Shown: positions 47,994 through 57,001 of the stretch, one piece after another | How the letters are laid out: every line of letters begins with the position of its first letter | Numbering within the stretch: position 1 is the stretch's first letter | Source of the DNA: Lineus longissimus | Lineage: Eukaryota; Nemertea; Pilidiophora; Heteronemertea; Lineidae | Assembly: GCF_910592395.1 (NCBI RefSeq) | Contig: NC_088316.1 | Coordinates: 10,542,001-10,606,000, forward strand | DNA length: 64,000 nt | Direction of reading: 5' to 3' | Notes under the pieces: model-generated | Databases searched by the model: none | What the model was told of the DNA's origin: nothing | What the model saw: the letters and a program-made list of their open reading frames with translations, nothing else | Made by a program: the position numbers and the translations under genes

Positions 47994-49397
47994 GAATATC
48001 CTACTGGACTGCATTATTGTGTGGCAATTCATTGAGGACTTTGGTGATCTCTGATGAATTTCTGTTGTAAATACATGTAGATGTTAATCAGACTAAATCT
48101 GCTAGAGTATAAAGAGGAAGATCCTTTGATATTTGCAAAGGTCTGGGCATTTATAGTGTGAGGATACATGTATCTTGGGATTACTGTATAGGGGCAATGT
48201 ATCAAGGGGTTATTCTCCTGAAACAGTTTTACTGTTTTCAAATTGAATGAATGTGAGTAATGAATTGTTAACTTAATTGATAGATTTCTGCTTAGATGCA
48301 ATTTGAATGTCATGAATTGAAAACTATAGTTAATGATAAATTTATGTTGCAAATACATGTAGATGTAATCAGACTAAATCTGCTGATTTCTACTTTAGAT
48401 TCAATTTGAATGTATGAATTGAAAACTATAGCTAGTGATAAATTTCTGTTGTAAATACATGTAGATGTTAATCAGACTAAATCTGCTAGAGTATAAAGAG
48501 GAAGATCCTATGATATTTGCAAAGGTCTGGCCATTTATAGTGTGAGGATATCTTGGGATTACTGTATAGGGGGCAATGTATCAAGGGGTTATTGTCCTGA
48601 AAACGTTTTACTGCTTTCAAATTGAATGAATGTGAAATGAATTGTTAACTTAATTGTCATTGATAGATTTCTACTTTAAATGCCAGTCACAAATTTGAAT
48701 GTAATGAGTTGAAAACTATAGTTAATGACAAATTTCTGTTGTAAATACATGTAGATGTAATCAGACTAAATGCGTTTAGTGTTTGTTTTTCATTAAAAGG
48801 TAATTCTTTTAGTGACAACATGGTTGTGTACCCTAGCTTAAAGAGGATAACGCCGTACAATAAGTCTTGATCTCTTTGAGAATTAGTTGTAGGACGCTAT
48901 CTCCTGTAAGAACTACAACCCAATGATGGGATCTGTGACCCTGGCAATATGTAGCAAATGCACTTTCAAAAGGCTCTTTGGACATTAGTTCTATCACTCA
49001 TTGTCCAAAATACTGGTTATTTTGGACCCCTCATAATGAGGAAATCCGGGCCTCCTTGCTGCCGATCTCAAGTAGACGAACAGGTGTCGGCTTGAGAGAA
49101 ACAGTAGCAGTTACAGCCCGGATTTCCTCATTATGACCCTAACTAGCCCATCCGCCAAAAAAGGAGCCACAAGTACATAATAGTTAATCTGGATGGATAA
49201 AGTAGTAAGGATCACTATCAAAATGGTTAAAATTGAAACTATAAAATGGTTGAAAATCAACTACTTATGGTAGTTATTTTATTAACTATTTTGAAATAGT
49301 TAAACTAACCACTTATCAGTCGGTGCAATACTAAGCCCCAAAGTAGTTACCATTTAACCATTAATAGTTAGCTTTCACCATTTAATTTTTGGAGTGT
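47994..49397 (-). repeat. right terminal inverted repeat arm
   Basis: Inverted counterpart of 43308-44798. It lacks a few short segments present in the left arm. Confidence 0.85.
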
Positions 49398-49550
49398 GGG
49401 CTCTTGGCTCTCAGATTAGGCACTCCCTCGAAAATGGCATGAACATGTAACACTTTATGCTGTGATGAACGATTTTTGCATATTTACCTCAAGAAAACAA
49501 TATATATATCATATATCATCAGAATATTGATATCAATGTCACTATTAGCC

Positions 49551-49709
49551 TTACCTTTATAAACTTGCTGACAGCCAGTTCCTGCCCAAAAGTCAGGGTG
49601 CCCACATAAGACGCCAATAGTGCGTTCATTCTCATTCGGCTGGAAGAAAAAGCATCGTTGGCCTATCGAGAGAAATATCAACAGGATACCGGTCTCAACG
49701 AAAACCATG
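49551..49709 (-). CDS. candidate exon with signal-like hydrophobic start, unknown
   Basis: The minus strand has an ATG near 49709, a hydrophobic run FVETGILLIFLSIG and then a polar Cys-containing segment (GVLCGHPDFWAGTGCQQVYK) ending at a GTAAGG donor near 49550. A first exon with a signal peptide is one reading. A shorter exon after the TTTTTCTTCCAG acceptor is another. No domain is recognised. Confidence 0.3.
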
Positions 49710-50075
49710 TTAAAGAGCAGCTTGTGTGCGGGTGCAACGGGTGCACAACTTTTTGTGACGTAATAAGATATTCGTCTATATGCAGGTTTCAAAAGTCTAC
49801 GAAGAGCTGTGAGAAAGACTTGGTTCAAAGTATGTAGATAAATTTTATCGAGGATTTTTTTAGAAATATTCCTGATTATTCCCACATCTACATGTATATA
49901 AGTAAAACAATATAACGAATATCGCGTTAAGGAATATCACATGAATTAGTGATACCATCCGCACGGACGATTCGAAGAAGTCTGTGATATGTACCACTGA
50001 CCGTCGCACTTCTTTGGCACTGGTCTTTTTTCTATCAAAACTGCACTGCTGATTTATCCGTACATGCTCTTACCA

Positions 50076-50226
50076 GACTGTTTAGTTGTGTCAGCGTGAT
50101 AGCATATGTATCAGAGAGAGCAGAGAGGAATTCGGGTAGACTCTTCATGTCTGGGCGGTAGGCCCCACGGGCTTCAATCATGATGCGAAGGAGAGGACGA
50201 GCGTCACCATGGAAAGGACAACACAT
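50076..50226 (-). CDS. candidate exon, unknown
   Basis: A minus-strand frame of normal composition (RPLLRIMIEARGAYRPDMK, then LPEFLSALSDTYAITLTQL) ends at a consensus GTAAGAG donor near 50075. It could lie upstream of the 49551-49709 exon. No domain is recognised. Confidence 0.3.
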
Positions 50227-50813
50227 CGAGCGTTACTATTGAAGGGACAACAAACCGAGCGTTACCATGGAATGGACAACAAACCGAGCGTCACTATGGA
50301 AAGTACAACAAACCGATGTTTCATAATTCAGTAAAACATGTATAATGGAATGTTTCATTAAACATACCTCCAATAAGAATTAAATGGGCATTATGATTCT
50401 AACCTTACCGACACGTTCTTGCTATAAGGATGTTGAAACTGGATAATTTCCAATACAACATCTATGCGCAACACATATTTATTTCTAACGGGAGAACCCA
50501 TATGAGATGATATTCATTGGGTGTGTACGCATTGGGTGTGTCATCTTCTTCAGTTTTATCAATACAAGTATATGTACTGAAAACAAAGATCTGGGCCCGG
50601 TTGCACAAAAGTTATGGTGATAAAAGTATGTTAGTTTATCTTTTTATGTTAAAGTCCCTAACTTAGCGTTAGCTAACATAACACTAAAATTGAGTTGCAC
50701 AAATCAAGGTTAGGCCCAATGTTAACTAACGCTACTTTTAAGTAAATCAATATCAGTTGCTAGGGACATTTCCCATAATGCATTTGGTCCTCCTATTGAA
50801 AGCAAGACATGCA

Positions 50814-51195
50814 AGATGGCTGCCTCCATAGAGAATCATTCATCTCAAAAGCAAAAAAGGAGAGAAAACCGAATTTTTCGCACTCAGAAGCCCAAGTTTT
50901 AGTTGATCTTGTAACAAATGAACTTGGAATCTTGCGATCTTGCGATCAAAGTTTTCGTCAGATATGACAAACAAAATGAAAAAAAACAACTGGGATGCAA
51001 TTACCCTAAAGGTTAGTTCCTTGGGAGTGGCCACAAGGACCGGGAAAAACTGGAGGGAAAAATGGAACCAGCAGCTTTCAAAGGCAAAAGAGATACATTC
51101 CCTGCAGCAAAAACACCAGAGAGGGACTGGAGGAGGGGGAAAGATGCCACAGGCCGACCCTACACTACAGAGTATCATAGACAAATTTGATGTCC
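50814..51195 (+). pseudogene. H3 ORF1 Myb/SANT remnant
   Basis: The plus strand starts MAASIENHSSQKQKRRENR. After frame changes it reads QVLVDLVTNELGIL and KMKKNNWDAITLKVSSLGV, then RTGKNWREKWNQQLSKAKE, which is a SANT-type trihelix as in H1 ORF1. It is truncated at the internal deletion joint and has at least two frame changes. Confidence 0.65.
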
Positions 51196-51362
51196 TCCCT
51201 GAGCATTTCAAATATCAAAACAATGGTTTCTCTGCAAAAACGGTATCTTTTAAAAAGTTTATTGTCATTGAAGAACTCCAAGTGGTTGATTCTTTGTCTA
51301 AAATGCCGTGGCGCTTGAAAAAATGGCTGGAAATCCACAAACAAGGCCTGGTTGTCCGCCAT
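51165..51362 (-). pseudogene. H3 transposase N-terminal remnant
   Basis: The frame begins MADNQALFVDFQPFFQAP and continues FNDNKLFKRYRF, LIFEMLREDIKF, which matches the N-terminal region of HARBI1-like transposases (compare KKYRFNSEGIHFICDLVRDD in H1). It ends at the deletion joint. No catalytic residues remain. Confidence 0.65.
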
Positions 51363-51555
51363 TTTGTTTCAGCTAACTCCAAAATAGGGATTTATCTTGG
51401 GGTTAGGAGGTCAGTTAAAGTTAGCGTTAACTTAACGCTACTTTTAAATTATTTTCTTTCTTGCAACCCAAATTAACTTTTTGGAGTTAAGTTAACGCCA
51501 AGATAAACTAACAGTGATTTTTAACTATTTTTCACTTTTGTGCAACCGGGCCCTG

Positions 51556-52291
51556 GAAGTTTCGTAATCCACCAAAGAAACAAAACTCGTGAAAATCTAT
51601 TTTCCTGAAATCTTCGCGTATCACATAAGCGAAGAGGCAGGAAAATTCCTAGACAGTTTACAATAACTATATCACATTCTCCTCAAACACAACACAATAT
51701 AGTAGAACCGCCTTGTCACGCTCCTATTACATGTACTGCGCGGAGTATGTTTATTTCATTATTAAGACGCGTAAATTGGTTTTGCAAGGGCAGGCTGTGT
51801 GGTCATGGTCTTGATGGCCAAGTATAAGTGACAAAGCCTTATGAAGGTATCATAACTAAATCCGTTGGACGTGGAATGGTCGATACAGGCTTGCAAACAC
51901 ACCATCTTTCTGCTGCAGGTCTCCGATTGAATGAGTCGGGTCGCGGTGGTATAGTTGGGTTGAAAAGTTTCAAGAAGTATTGTTGTGTTGGCAACCGAGA
52001 ACTGAAAGTAAGATAAGTCGTGCAGTTTACAAACTACTAAGCTTTGCTTAGATTTACCAGTATATACTCCATATTAGTACTGTAAACTTGGCTGTATCTG
52101 GTTTGTCGCGTTGCTCATATGAACCAACACATCTTTCCCGAAGTTGAAGGACTATTCACGTTCAACCGCATCTCCGTTTTTGTAGCTTTTAGCCCAATTC
52201 TCCTGCACCAAACAGTTCTATTGCATAACCACATGTATTGGCATGGGCCATGTTGCTTAGGCAACAGTGTTGCTGTTGGCGCTTATAGGTC
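51556..52291. other. non-coding stretch
   Basis: No supported feature. Confidence 0.4.
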
Positions 52292-52525
52292 CTAACCTTT
52301 CATGCCTTTCCCTCGAACATCTTTAAATACAATCGCCCTCAGGGCTACCTTCTTGCCTGTAGCATGACGTTCGATGTAAATCCTTTTTGTTGCGAGAAAG
52401 TAGCCACTGAACTTCGTGGTTCCAATCACCCGCCAATCGTTCGCGGCGAGGCCATCCTGAGTTGCCAAACCGTAAGGTAACGTTTTATCACTGTGATAAC
52501 CAATGACATCACCAGCTTGGACCTG
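52292..52525 (-). CDS. terminal exon of an unidentified minus-strand gene
   Basis: After a polypyrimidine acceptor (GTTATGTCTTTACAG) the frame reads VQAGDVIGYHSDKTLPYGLA, then NDWRVIGTTKFSGYFLATKR and a basic end (KDVRGKGMKG) with a stop at 52292. The pattern suggests a beta-sandwich domain of a secreted or surface protein, and the preceding exon at 53463 has a matching motif (GYVIGWQLY). I cannot name the family. It is probably host-derived, because no transposon motif is present. Confidence 0.5.
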   Translation of the reverse strand, partial: QVQAGDVIGYHSDKTLPYGLATQDGLAANDWRVIGTTKFSGYFLATKRIYIERHATGKKVALRAIVFKDVRGKGMKG

Positions 52526-52637
52526 TAAAGACATAACAGCTTCACGCAGTACAAACACGAGTATATATATATAGGTAAGTACCCCTCGCCCAATACACAC
52601 ACGGCACACAGAGCGACTGCATGGATCGCCATGGAAA

Positions 52638-53105
52638 GTTGACATTGATATTGTTCTGTATCTAGCCCTGCATCTACTTATGTTGTTCCTTCAACGCTAT
52701 ACTCTACCTGTTAGTTACCAACGACAAGCCTTTTACTATTGTTTTAGTATGAGTGCGGGTAACTTACAAAGGGTGTATCAAAATCAAAGGAAAATTAATT
52801 GCCATGTGCTAATTAAAAGTCATGCGAGAGACTAATCTATATCAAGTTGACATTGATATTGTTCTGTATCTAGCCCTGCATCTTCTTATGTTGTTCAATT
52901 AATTCCATGCTCTACCTGTTAGTTACCAACGACAAGCCTTTTACTACTGTTTTAGTATGAGTGCAGGTAACTTACAAAGGGTGTATCAAAATCAAAGGAA
53001 AATTAATTGCCATGAGGTAACTTACAAAGGGTGTATCAAAATCAAAGGAAAATTAATTGCCATGTGCTAATTAAAAGTCATGCGAGAGACTAATCTATAT
53101 TCAGT
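52638..53105. repeat. direct duplication of ~205 bp with a partial third copy
   Basis: GTTGACATTGATATTGTTCT starts copies at 52638 and 52846. The block AACTTACAAAGGGTGTATCA occurs three times. The array is followed by a C16 run. It lies within the intron of the minus-strand gene. Confidence 0.85.
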
Positions 53106-53462
53106 TCCCCCCCCCCCCCCCCCAGTGCTATGATATAAGGGCCTTATTATCTTTTTAATTGACGAAGTGCCAATACATGTTGTACACCGTGTTGATGTCA
53201 GCATGCCCAGCGGATGTTTTCAAGGCTAATATTTGTTACTTCTTTTTTCGGTGTAAAGGAATATTCCGCTTTTACGGATGAAGCATCTCAAATATCACAT
53301 CGTAAATCAATGTACATTGTAATTAGTTTCCTTGATTCCGGACCGATCAAGCAATAGCTTGACATAGAATTCGTGAGTGACAGTAATCCCTTCTGCAGTG
53401 GAAAACAAGTCATGCTGTCAATGCTACAGCAGACTACTAAGTATTCAGAAACATGTAGACAG

Positions 53463-53716
53463 TTACCTTAAAGGTTTCGAAAAAAATGTCTTATTTCCGA
53501 TCGTATACGATCGGAAATAAGACATCCTTCCGATCGTAGAGTCTGTAACCTCTGTTGAGTGGACCAGGTCGAACGTCTTTGCAACCCCAGGGACGGGTCT
53601 GAATATATCCACATAGTATTTTTCGCTGTTGAATCTTTGTACAGTTGCCATCCGATAACATATCCTTCTTCTTTGAACGTGTATGAAGCGGCCAAATGGA
53701 TGTTGAGCCAACCGCC
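53463..53716 (-). pseudogene. upstream exon of the minus-strand gene, frameshifted and cut by the Maverick
   Basis: The minus strand encodes YTFKEEGYVIGWQLYKDS in one frame and YYVDIFRPVPGVAKTFDLVH in the next. The two fit one domain if the A-run (GAAAAAT) near 53617 has gained or lost a base. The exon ends at a possible donor (AAG|GTAACTG, near 53467). A 40 bp perfect palindrome lies in its 3' part. At its 5' side the coding sequence stops at 53719, exactly where the Maverick terminus begins, so the insertion probably split this exon. Confidence 0.45.
53486..53525. repeat. 40 bp perfect palindrome
   Basis: ATGTCTTATTTCCGATCGTA is followed immediately by its own reverse complement. Confidence 0.95.
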
Positions 53717-53719
53717 GTA

Positions 53720-53849
53720 AGAATATATGTATTGTGGTGGTAGGAATCTAGGTAATTCTAAGCTATTTTAACAAAAGCCCTTACAGGCCTTTTTGTCTCA
53801 AATTAGCTTAGAAACCCCTAAGAACCAGACACCACAATACATATATTCT
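53720..53849. repeat. palindromic left terminus of the Maverick
   Basis: AGAATATATGTATTGTGGTG at 53720 is matched exactly by its reverse complement at 53830-53849. Imperfect pairing continues inward (TTCTAAGCTA..TTT, ACAAAA.GCC) to a central loop near 53785. The tip can fold on itself. Confidence 0.85.
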
Positions 53850-54073
53850 ATCATTCATTAGATTCCCAGTGAAGCGTTGCAATGAAATGGTCAGTGAAAC
53901 GTTGCAGTGAAATGGTAAGGGAACACTAGAGTTCAATGGGTTAAGGTAATCATGACTTACTGTATTCCAACAGAAAGTACACGTCAATAGCTTTTTTCCG
54001 TGCATTTTACCTGATATATGATGTTGGCACTGTTCACTGCATGTACATAATTTTACTAGTAAATAAATAGAAA
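53850..54073 (+). other. Maverick leader region
   Basis: It contains a 25 bp direct repeat (AGTGAAGCGTTGCAATGAAA / AGTGAAACGTTGCAGTGAAA, 53869-53918) and no reading frame. It probably belongs to the long terminal repeat or to the promoter of the capsid gene. Confidence 0.5.
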
Positions 54074-55330
54074 ATGGCAACAGGATATTTATTAAATACC
54101 GAAAGGGCACATAAGATTCCACTTGGTTTGAAAGCTGAGAGGCAGCATCATATCATTACTCATAACCCATCATCTGCTAACCCCAAAGAAACTTTGTATG
54201 TTAGAATACCGGCATTGCGAGAGAATACATTCTTTGTACCTAAATCTCTTTATCTGTCTGCTGATGTAACCATTTCTGGTGATTCTAAAAATAGTGTTGT
54301 AAATAATCTTGGTAGAAACCTAATCTCAAAGATGGTGGTTAAGTGGGGAACAGAGCAGATATTTGACCTTGACGAATACAGTCATTATTCTACATTTAAA
54401 GATCTGTGGTTTACAGAAGAAGAAAGAAATGATAGAGTTTTTCAGGGTATTCAGTCAAAAAATCTTAGAGAATTAAGATCAGGAGTCGCTGAAGCTGATG
54501 TCACTGGAGAAACAGCTAATGAAAAGACTTTAAAGAAAGTGTTTGACAAGAAGTACAAAATACCATTAGATTTTGAACTATTCCATCATCATGCTCCATT
54601 TTACAAGTTTCCAATTCAAGAAGATGTGATTATTGAAATAACTTTAGCACCAAAGGAGGAAATCATAGTCACCACAAACACAGCTAGCATGGGCTACAAA
54701 CTAGAGAATATTTGTTTTGAATATGATACCGTAACCAACAAAATGATTGCTAGTCAATTGAGTAACAAGTACAATTCTGGATTCTCAATATTTTATGATT
54801 GGGTAGACCATTTTAAGACAGTCAATGTTACTGCTAATGAAACACTAATTAATGAGAACATCAACTTTCCAAGAATGTCTATTAAAGGATTATTATTACT
54901 ATTTGTGTCTGACTATGTAGATGGAGCTAGAGATTCAGAGAAGTTTGAAAACCCTAACATAAGTAAAGTGCAGATCACAATAGAGGGTGTTGCCAATCAG
55001 GTGTTCCCAGAAGGAATGAGAATGATGGATCAATGGGAGGAGATCAAGAAACATTTTATGTCTGAAGATTTGAAGAAAACTCATGACTGTAACATGACCA
55101 TGGAGAAATACTATGGTGATTCTAATCACTATGGTTTATGGTTGGACCTGAGAACTTCTGAGGATAATCGCCTTCACGGATCAGGAAAGAAGCTCCAGAA
55201 CACAAAAGATGGTATTCAATTATCTATTACAAAGAAATCTGGAAAGGGACCATACAAAATGCACATATTCGTGGTTTCTGACGCCCAGGTAAACATCCAG
55301 AATTCTCAGATTGCTTCACTCCAACACTAA
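54074..55330 (+). CDS. Maverick major capsid protein (double jelly-roll, F54H12.2-like)
   Basis: The 418-residue frame has a beta-rich composition and no membrane segment. Its opening MATGYLLNTERAHKIPLGLK resembles the Maverick proteins annotated in animal genomes as F54H12.2-like, which correspond to the Polinton PY major capsid protein. That protein folds as a double jelly roll and forms hexon-like trimers of the icosahedral shell. Usual lengths are 400-600 residues, so this is a compact member. The start follows the left terminus by about 220 bp in an AAAATGG context. The stop TAA falls in the loop of a hairpin that begins a small tandem hairpin array (55322-55386). The assignment rests on remembered family resemblance and gene order. 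Fold prediction was not possible. Confidence 0.75.
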   Translation: MATGYLLNTERAHKIPLGLKAERQHHIITHNPSSANPKETLYVRIPALRENTFFVPKSLYLSADVTISGDSKNSVVNNLGRNLISKMVVKWGTEQIFDLDEYSHYSTFKDLWFTEEERNDRVFQGIQSKNLRELRSGVAEADVTGETANEKTLKKVFDKKYKIPLDFELFHHHAPFYKFPIQEDVIIEITLAPKEEIIVTTNTASMGYKLENICFEYDTVTNKMIASQLSNKYNSGFSIFYDWVDHFKTVNVTANETLINENINFPRMSIKGLLLLFVSDYVDGARDSEKFENPNISKVQITIEGVANQVFPEGMRMMDQWEEIKKHFMSEDLKKTHDCNMTMEKYYGDSNHYGLWLDLRTSEDNRLHGSGKKLQNTKDGIQLSITKKSGKGPYKMHIFVVSDAQVNIQNSQIASLQH

Positions 55331-55386
55331 GGTGTTGCAAGAACAAAGTTCGCTCCAGCACTGAGGTGCTGCAAGAACAAAAGTTC
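55322..55386. repeat. tandem hairpin array at the capsid gene stop
   Basis: Two ~34 bp units, each with a 6 bp-stem hairpin (CAACAC-TAAG-GTGTTG; CAGCAC-TGAG-GTGCTG) followed by a 4 bp-stem hairpin (GAAC-AAA-GTTC; GAAC-AAAA-GTTC). It could serve as a 3' end signal. It shares its form with the hairpins elsewhere in this element. Confidence 0.8.
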
Positions 55387-55443
55387 GCTCCAACACTGAA
55401 TACTAGATAAATGAGTTTTACTAGTGATTTTCTAAGTAATTAA

Positions 55444-55680
55444 ATGGATACACCAGGAAAGAAAGATATCATAAATACACTGTATCAAAGTTTACTGTTG
55501 GCATCAACAACAATTGGTTACTCTATGTTACTGAAAAGGTTCTTGAGAATCAATATTGGTCCCCCAAGTCAGGCCGACCTAGAGGAAATTCTTAAACTGG
55601 GAGGAACTGTAGCTATTAGTAATGGAACATTAGAGTACCTTTACGATCAAGGAATCCTACCCAGAAATATTATGAAGTAA
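55444..55680 (+). CDS. small membrane protein of the Maverick
   Basis: The frame of 78 residues starts in a GTAATTAAATGG context, 113 bp after the capsid gene. Residues about 11-32 (TLYQSLLLASTTIGYSMLL) form a probable membrane helix. A second weaker hydrophobic segment (LGGTVAISNGTLEYLY) follows a polar loop. Similar small proteins lie beside the capsid genes in other Mavericks, but I know of no established function. A minor virion or scaffold role is only inferred from its place between the two capsid genes. No motif suggests enzymatic activity. Confidence 0.6.
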   Translation: MDTPGKKDIINTLYQSLLLASTTIGYSMLLKRFLRINIGPPSQADLEEILKLGGTVAISNGTLEYLYDQGILPRNIMK

Positions 55681-55737
55681 GAATAATTTACTTATTTGAT
55701 AAAAGCTAAATTTGAAAACGAAAATTTGCTTAAGTAA

Positions 55738-56505
55738 ATGGTTACTGTAATGAACATAGATTCAAGTGACTATCCAGATCAGAGTTCAAGTGATTTAACA
55801 GTCAATCTCAAGACTGAAATTCAGGATGCATGTAGCATCACTTTAACTTTTGCAGTAATACCTTGTACATTCTACAACATAAGTGCAGCCAGGGAGAATA
55901 ACCGAATCAAAGTTAAGGGTTTTGATGTGGCAGAGATTACGCTACCAGATGGTCTCTATGACCTACAGAGCTTTTCAAAAGTATTTGCGGATAAGTTGAA
56001 AGAAAATAGTATGAGTAGAGGTGCTGTCAGATTTGACCTTGAAGAACCAACAGGTAAGGCCATCTTACACTTCCTAAAGAGAAAAAATGAGGCGCATTAT
56101 CAGATCTATTTTCTTGGTAAAAGTAATGAATTATTTGGCATGAAATCAGAATGGCCTTACCCTTTAGACAATAAAAGTAAGGATGATGTTGTAAGCGAGA
56201 AACCCATCAATTTTAGACCAATTAACCATTTTGTTTTTCACTGTGACATAATCGAATCTAATAGTGTATTAAGTAATGGTGAAGCATCTGATGTGCTAAC
56301 CACAAGACCAATAAAGGAAGCTAATTTTGGGGATTTAATAGCATACACATTTGAGAAACCAATAGCAATTCCCTGTAAACCAAGATTCAATAAGCTGAAT
56401 ATTCGCTTAACTGATGAAAAAGGTGAAATCATCGATCTTAATGGTCATAATGTACAGTACCAATTGGTATTAACTCGAGCTATGCTCTCAGGGACACATC
56501 ATTGA
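55738..56505 (+). CDS. penton-like minor capsid protein
   Basis: This 255-residue beta-rich protein is the second capsid-type gene, 57 bp after the small membrane protein. The opening MVTVMNIDSSDYPDQSSSDL and the following short beta strands (ITLTFAVIPCTFYNI, RIKVKGFD) resemble the single jelly-roll penton proteins of Polintons and adintoviruses, which occupy the fivefold vertices. The length is right for that family. Its start context is TTAAGTAAATGG. The last ten residues (RAMLSGTHH) are encoded by half of the element's hairpin module (56473-56490), so the C-terminus has probably been altered by a hairpin insertion. Function is by analogy only. Confidence 0.6.
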   Translation: MVTVMNIDSSDYPDQSSSDLTVNLKTEIQDACSITLTFAVIPCTFYNISAARENNRIKVKGFDVAEITLPDGLYDLQSFSKVFADKLKENSMSRGAVRFDLEEPTGKAILHFLKRKNEAHYQIYFLGKSNELFGMKSEWPYPLDNKSKDDVVSEKPINFRPINHFVFHCDIIESNSVLSNGEASDVLTTRPIKEANFGDLIAYTFEKPIAIPCKPRFNKLNIRLTDEKGEIIDLNGHNVQYQLVLTRAMLSGTHH

Positions 56506-56527
56506 AATTAAAATTCATTGGAATTAA

Positions 56528-56986
56528 ATGGCTGGCATTGGCATGTTATTTGGATCTGCAATAATCAATGGATTAGCATTCACTGGATCCGGTTACCTTT
56601 TTAAAAAACTAGACAAGAATGGCTATGAGACTGAAGTGAAAAGACATGATTTGGCTCAGGAGCAATTACAAAAAGCTTCAACCGAATGGGAGGAGCATAG
56701 GAAAAGTACCATTGACTTCGTTAATCTTGAATTAAAGAGAGAAAGAGACGCTTCTATTGATTTTAACAATACTGATTCAGCACTTACTGTTTACAATCAT
56801 TTACATCCAGAAAGAACTATTGTACTACCTCAGCGACCACAATTAAGTGATTACTACCAACCTAGTGATGAAATGAAGAAATACGAGTACCTATGGATTA
56901 TCCTAGGACTTAGTGGTTTAGGGTTAATAATTTATTATTTTACTAGGGTTAGAAAGACTAAGACAACTGATCGGACACAGTCCTGA
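56528..56986 (+). CDS. minor virion-like membrane protein
   Basis: A 152-residue protein starting at GAATTAAATGG, 22 bp after the penton-like gene. It has a small Gly/Ala hydrophobic N-terminus (GIGMLFGSAIINGLAFTGSG), a long charged, probably helical middle (residues 28-80), a Pro-rich stretch and one clear membrane helix at 121-138 followed by basic residues. The architecture fits a membrane-active or cement-type minor capsid protein, as placed after penton genes in several adenovirus-lineage elements. I cannot name a homologue. Its 3' end faces that of the ATPase across 15 bp. Confidence 0.5.
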   Translation: MAGIGMLFGSAIINGLAFTGSGYLFKKLDKNGYETEVKRHDLAQEQLQKASTEWEEHRKSTIDFVNLELKRERDASIDFNNTDSALTVYNHLHPERTIVLPQRPQLSDYYQPSDEMKKYEYLWIILGLSGLGLIIYYFTRVRKTKTTDRTQS

Positions 56987-57001
56987 TGATGAGAAGCGGG
57001 A

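Larger units (their letters stand above)
43308..49397. mobile_element. DNA transposon or foldback with ~1.4-1.5 kb terminal inverted repeats and a SAM-domain gene
   Basis: ACACTCCAAAAATTAAATGG at 43308 is matched by its reverse complement ending at 49397. Similarity continues through a left arm to 44798 and a right arm from 47994, about 90 per cent by eye. The arms contain internal repeats (AGATTTAGTCTGATTAACAT, CTACATGTATTTACAACAG) in three to four copies. No target duplication is clear. The 3.2 kb centre encodes minus-strand SAM-domain exons. The superfamily is not recognised. Confidence 0.85.
50594..51552. mobile_element. Harbinger deletion derivative H3 (959 bp)
   Basis: GGCCCGGTTGCACAAAAGT and ...TTTTGTGCAACCGGGCC form the ends, flanked by CTG at 50591-50593 and 51553-51555. 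Subterminal GTTAGCTAAC/GTTAACTTAA motifs match H2. Inside are only the first part of ORF1 (plus) and the first part of a transposase (minus), abutting at about 51200, so the middle has been deleted. Confidence 0.85.

Noticed and set aside
31921-53122. Long poly-C/poly-G runs (31921, 34326, 44970, 53107) as functional G-quadruplex sites
   Set aside because: They are scattered in non-coding repeats and may be slippage or assembly artefacts. Nothing ties them to a function.
55322-55386. CRISPR-like array at the capsid gene end
   Set aside because: There are only two units, with palindromic repeats and no unique spacers, in a eukaryotic mobile element.
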